A DNA stretch of 5,133 bases, taken from assembly GCA_905208975.1 (NCBI GenBank), contig CAJLRE010000097.1, positions 1 to 5,133 of the forward strand. Direction: 5' to 3'. Numbering within the stretch: position 1 is the first letter of the stretch; every line of letters begins with the position of its first letter. Origin of the DNA: an uncultured Collinsella sp. (lineage in GTDB: Bacteria > Actinomycetota > Coriobacteriia > Coriobacteriales > Coriobacteriaceae). A program made the position numbers and the translations under genes. Of this stretch, positions 4,451-5,133 are shown one piece after another. The notes under the pieces were generated by a model, which saw nothing but the letters and a program-made list of their open reading frames with translations, did no database searches and was not told the origin of the DNA.

Positions 4451-5133
4451 ATGATCGAGATGAACGCTGTAGTCGCTGCCACTGAGCTCGACGCGGCGCG
4501 TGACGCGGGTCGCGAGGGCGTGTCCGCGGGCTGGTGCGCGTGGAGCGTGGGCGATGCTTCGCTGACGTTTTCGCTGGTCGTGCGTCCGGATGTGAACATG
4601 CATGCCTTCCACGGCCTGCCGTTTGTGGCCGCGATGGGCATGATGGACGCGCTCGTGGGCACGGCTTCGACGCCGGGGTTGGGCCTTGCCGGCAAGGTGG
4701 GCATTGAGTGGCCGAGCAATATCGTGTGCGGTGCGCCTGCGTTTGAGACGTCGCTCGCGCGTGTTGCCGTGAACGGCGGTGCCGGTGCTGCGGGCATGTT
4801 TGCCGCGGTGACGGTTGATATTGAACGTGCGGCGCTGGGCGAGCTTGGCGTGGATATGGCCGACGAGGTGCTGGTCGAGGCATTGGCCACCGCCGTGCTG
4901 ACCCGCGTTGACACCTGGGCGGTTGCCGCCAACACACCACAGGGCGCTGCCGGCCCGCTGGCTCCGGTGCTGGGTGAGTACTTCGATATGGTGCCGCTGC
5001 TGGGTCGTCAGGTTGCGGCGGTGTCGCCCAACGGTTTGCCGCTTGCGGTCGGTGTGTTTGCGGGCCTGGACATCTGGGGCCGCGCGACCATCAAGACCGA
5101 TGCCGGCGAGCAGGAGTTTCCGCCCGAGGCCGT
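4451..5133 (+). CDS. Biotin-protein ligase-like protein, 3' truncated by window
   Basis: The frame opens at an ATG directly after the folP-folK TAG and runs to the window edge: 227 codons with no stop. A second in-frame ATG lies at 4460. GGGG (4438-4441) is the only nearby ribosome-site candidate, so translation is probably coupled to folP-folK. Resemblance to the biotin/lipoate ligase fold comes from TFSLVVRPD (39-47), an Ala/Met-rich helix (58-69), KVGIEWPSNIVC (82-93, compare LKWPNDI) and a C-terminal part. That part, PLLGRQVAAVSPNG...GVFAGLDIWGRATIKTDAGEQEF (182-223), reads like the small SH3-like domain of BirA. The GRGRRGR-type biotinyl-AMP loop expected between the N-terminal helix and the SLxxRP strand is absent, as is the Lys of the KLAGIL motif; ETSLARVAV stands near its place. 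It may be a shortened or inactive relative. Family assignment is moderate and activity is doubtful. The minus-strand open frames here are shadows. Confidence 0.6.
   Translation, partial: MIEMNAVVAATELDAARDAGREGVSAGWCAWSVGDASLTFSLVVRPDVNMHAFHGLPFVAAMGMMDALVGTASTPGLGLAGKVGIEWPSNIVCGAPAFETSLARVAVNGGAGAAGMFAAVTVDIERAALGELGVDMADEVLVEALATAVLTRVDTWAVAANTPQGAAGPLAPVLGEYFDMVPLLGRQVAAVSPNGLPLAVGVFAGLDIWGRATIKTDAGEQEFPPEA

Noticed and set aside
4378..4940. Minus-strand open frames opposite the ligase-like gene
   Set aside because: They are Ser/Ala/Thr/Pro- or Arg-rich low-complexity translations with no homology. The plus-strand frame has the codon bias of its neighbours, abuts the folP-folK stop, and resembles a known family.

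Overview
This is a GC-rich, gene-dense bacterial window of about 5.1 kb. Codon use (GCC, CTG, CGC, GTG), AGGAGG-type ribosome binding sites and the gene set suggest a high-GC Gram-positive. My best guess is class Coriobacteriia, near Collinsella. That guess rests on general resemblance and was not tested by any search.

Layout. (1) Bases 1-404, plus strand: the 3' end of a membrane protein that looks like the substrate-binding (S) component of an ECF vitamin transporter. (2) Bases 405-938: a convergent intergenic region without a convincing gene. It is filled by two diverged tandem copies of a roughly 250-260 bp repeat (about 423-685 and 686-935). Each copy contains its own long inverted repeat (arms 451-475/580-604 and 719-736/837-854). 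The second copy also has a strong intrinsic terminator at its centre. (3) Bases 939-1757, minus strand: an ExoA/exonuclease III type AP endonuclease. (4) Bases 1758-1871: a divergent control region. (5) Bases 1872-2624, plus strand: a zinc-binding sirtuin (NAD-dependent deacetylase). (6) Bases 2625-2719: a gap with a -10-like TACAAT and a GC-rich leader hairpin. (7) Bases 2720-4450, plus strand: one long protein fusing dihydropteroate synthase (FolP) to the pterin pyrophosphokinase FolK. The FolP barrel is interrupted by a long Ala/Glu/Pro-rich insertion. (8) Bases 4451-5133, plus strand, running off the window: a gene directly abutting folP-folK. It resembles a biotin-protein ligase but lacks that family's usual nucleotide/biotin loop.

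How the genes work together. The FolP-FolK fusion carries out two consecutive folate steps, activation of the pterin and its condensation with p-aminobenzoate. Its close coupling to the ligase-like gene suggests a cofactor-metabolism operon. The sirtuin and the AP endonuclease diverge from a shared 114-bp spacer; both are housekeeping genes, and no functional link is shown beyond position.

Nothing here is clearly a new defence or mobile system. The points most worth a second look are the tandem palindromic repeats, the insertion inside FolP, and the ligase-like protein without its expected active-site motifs.
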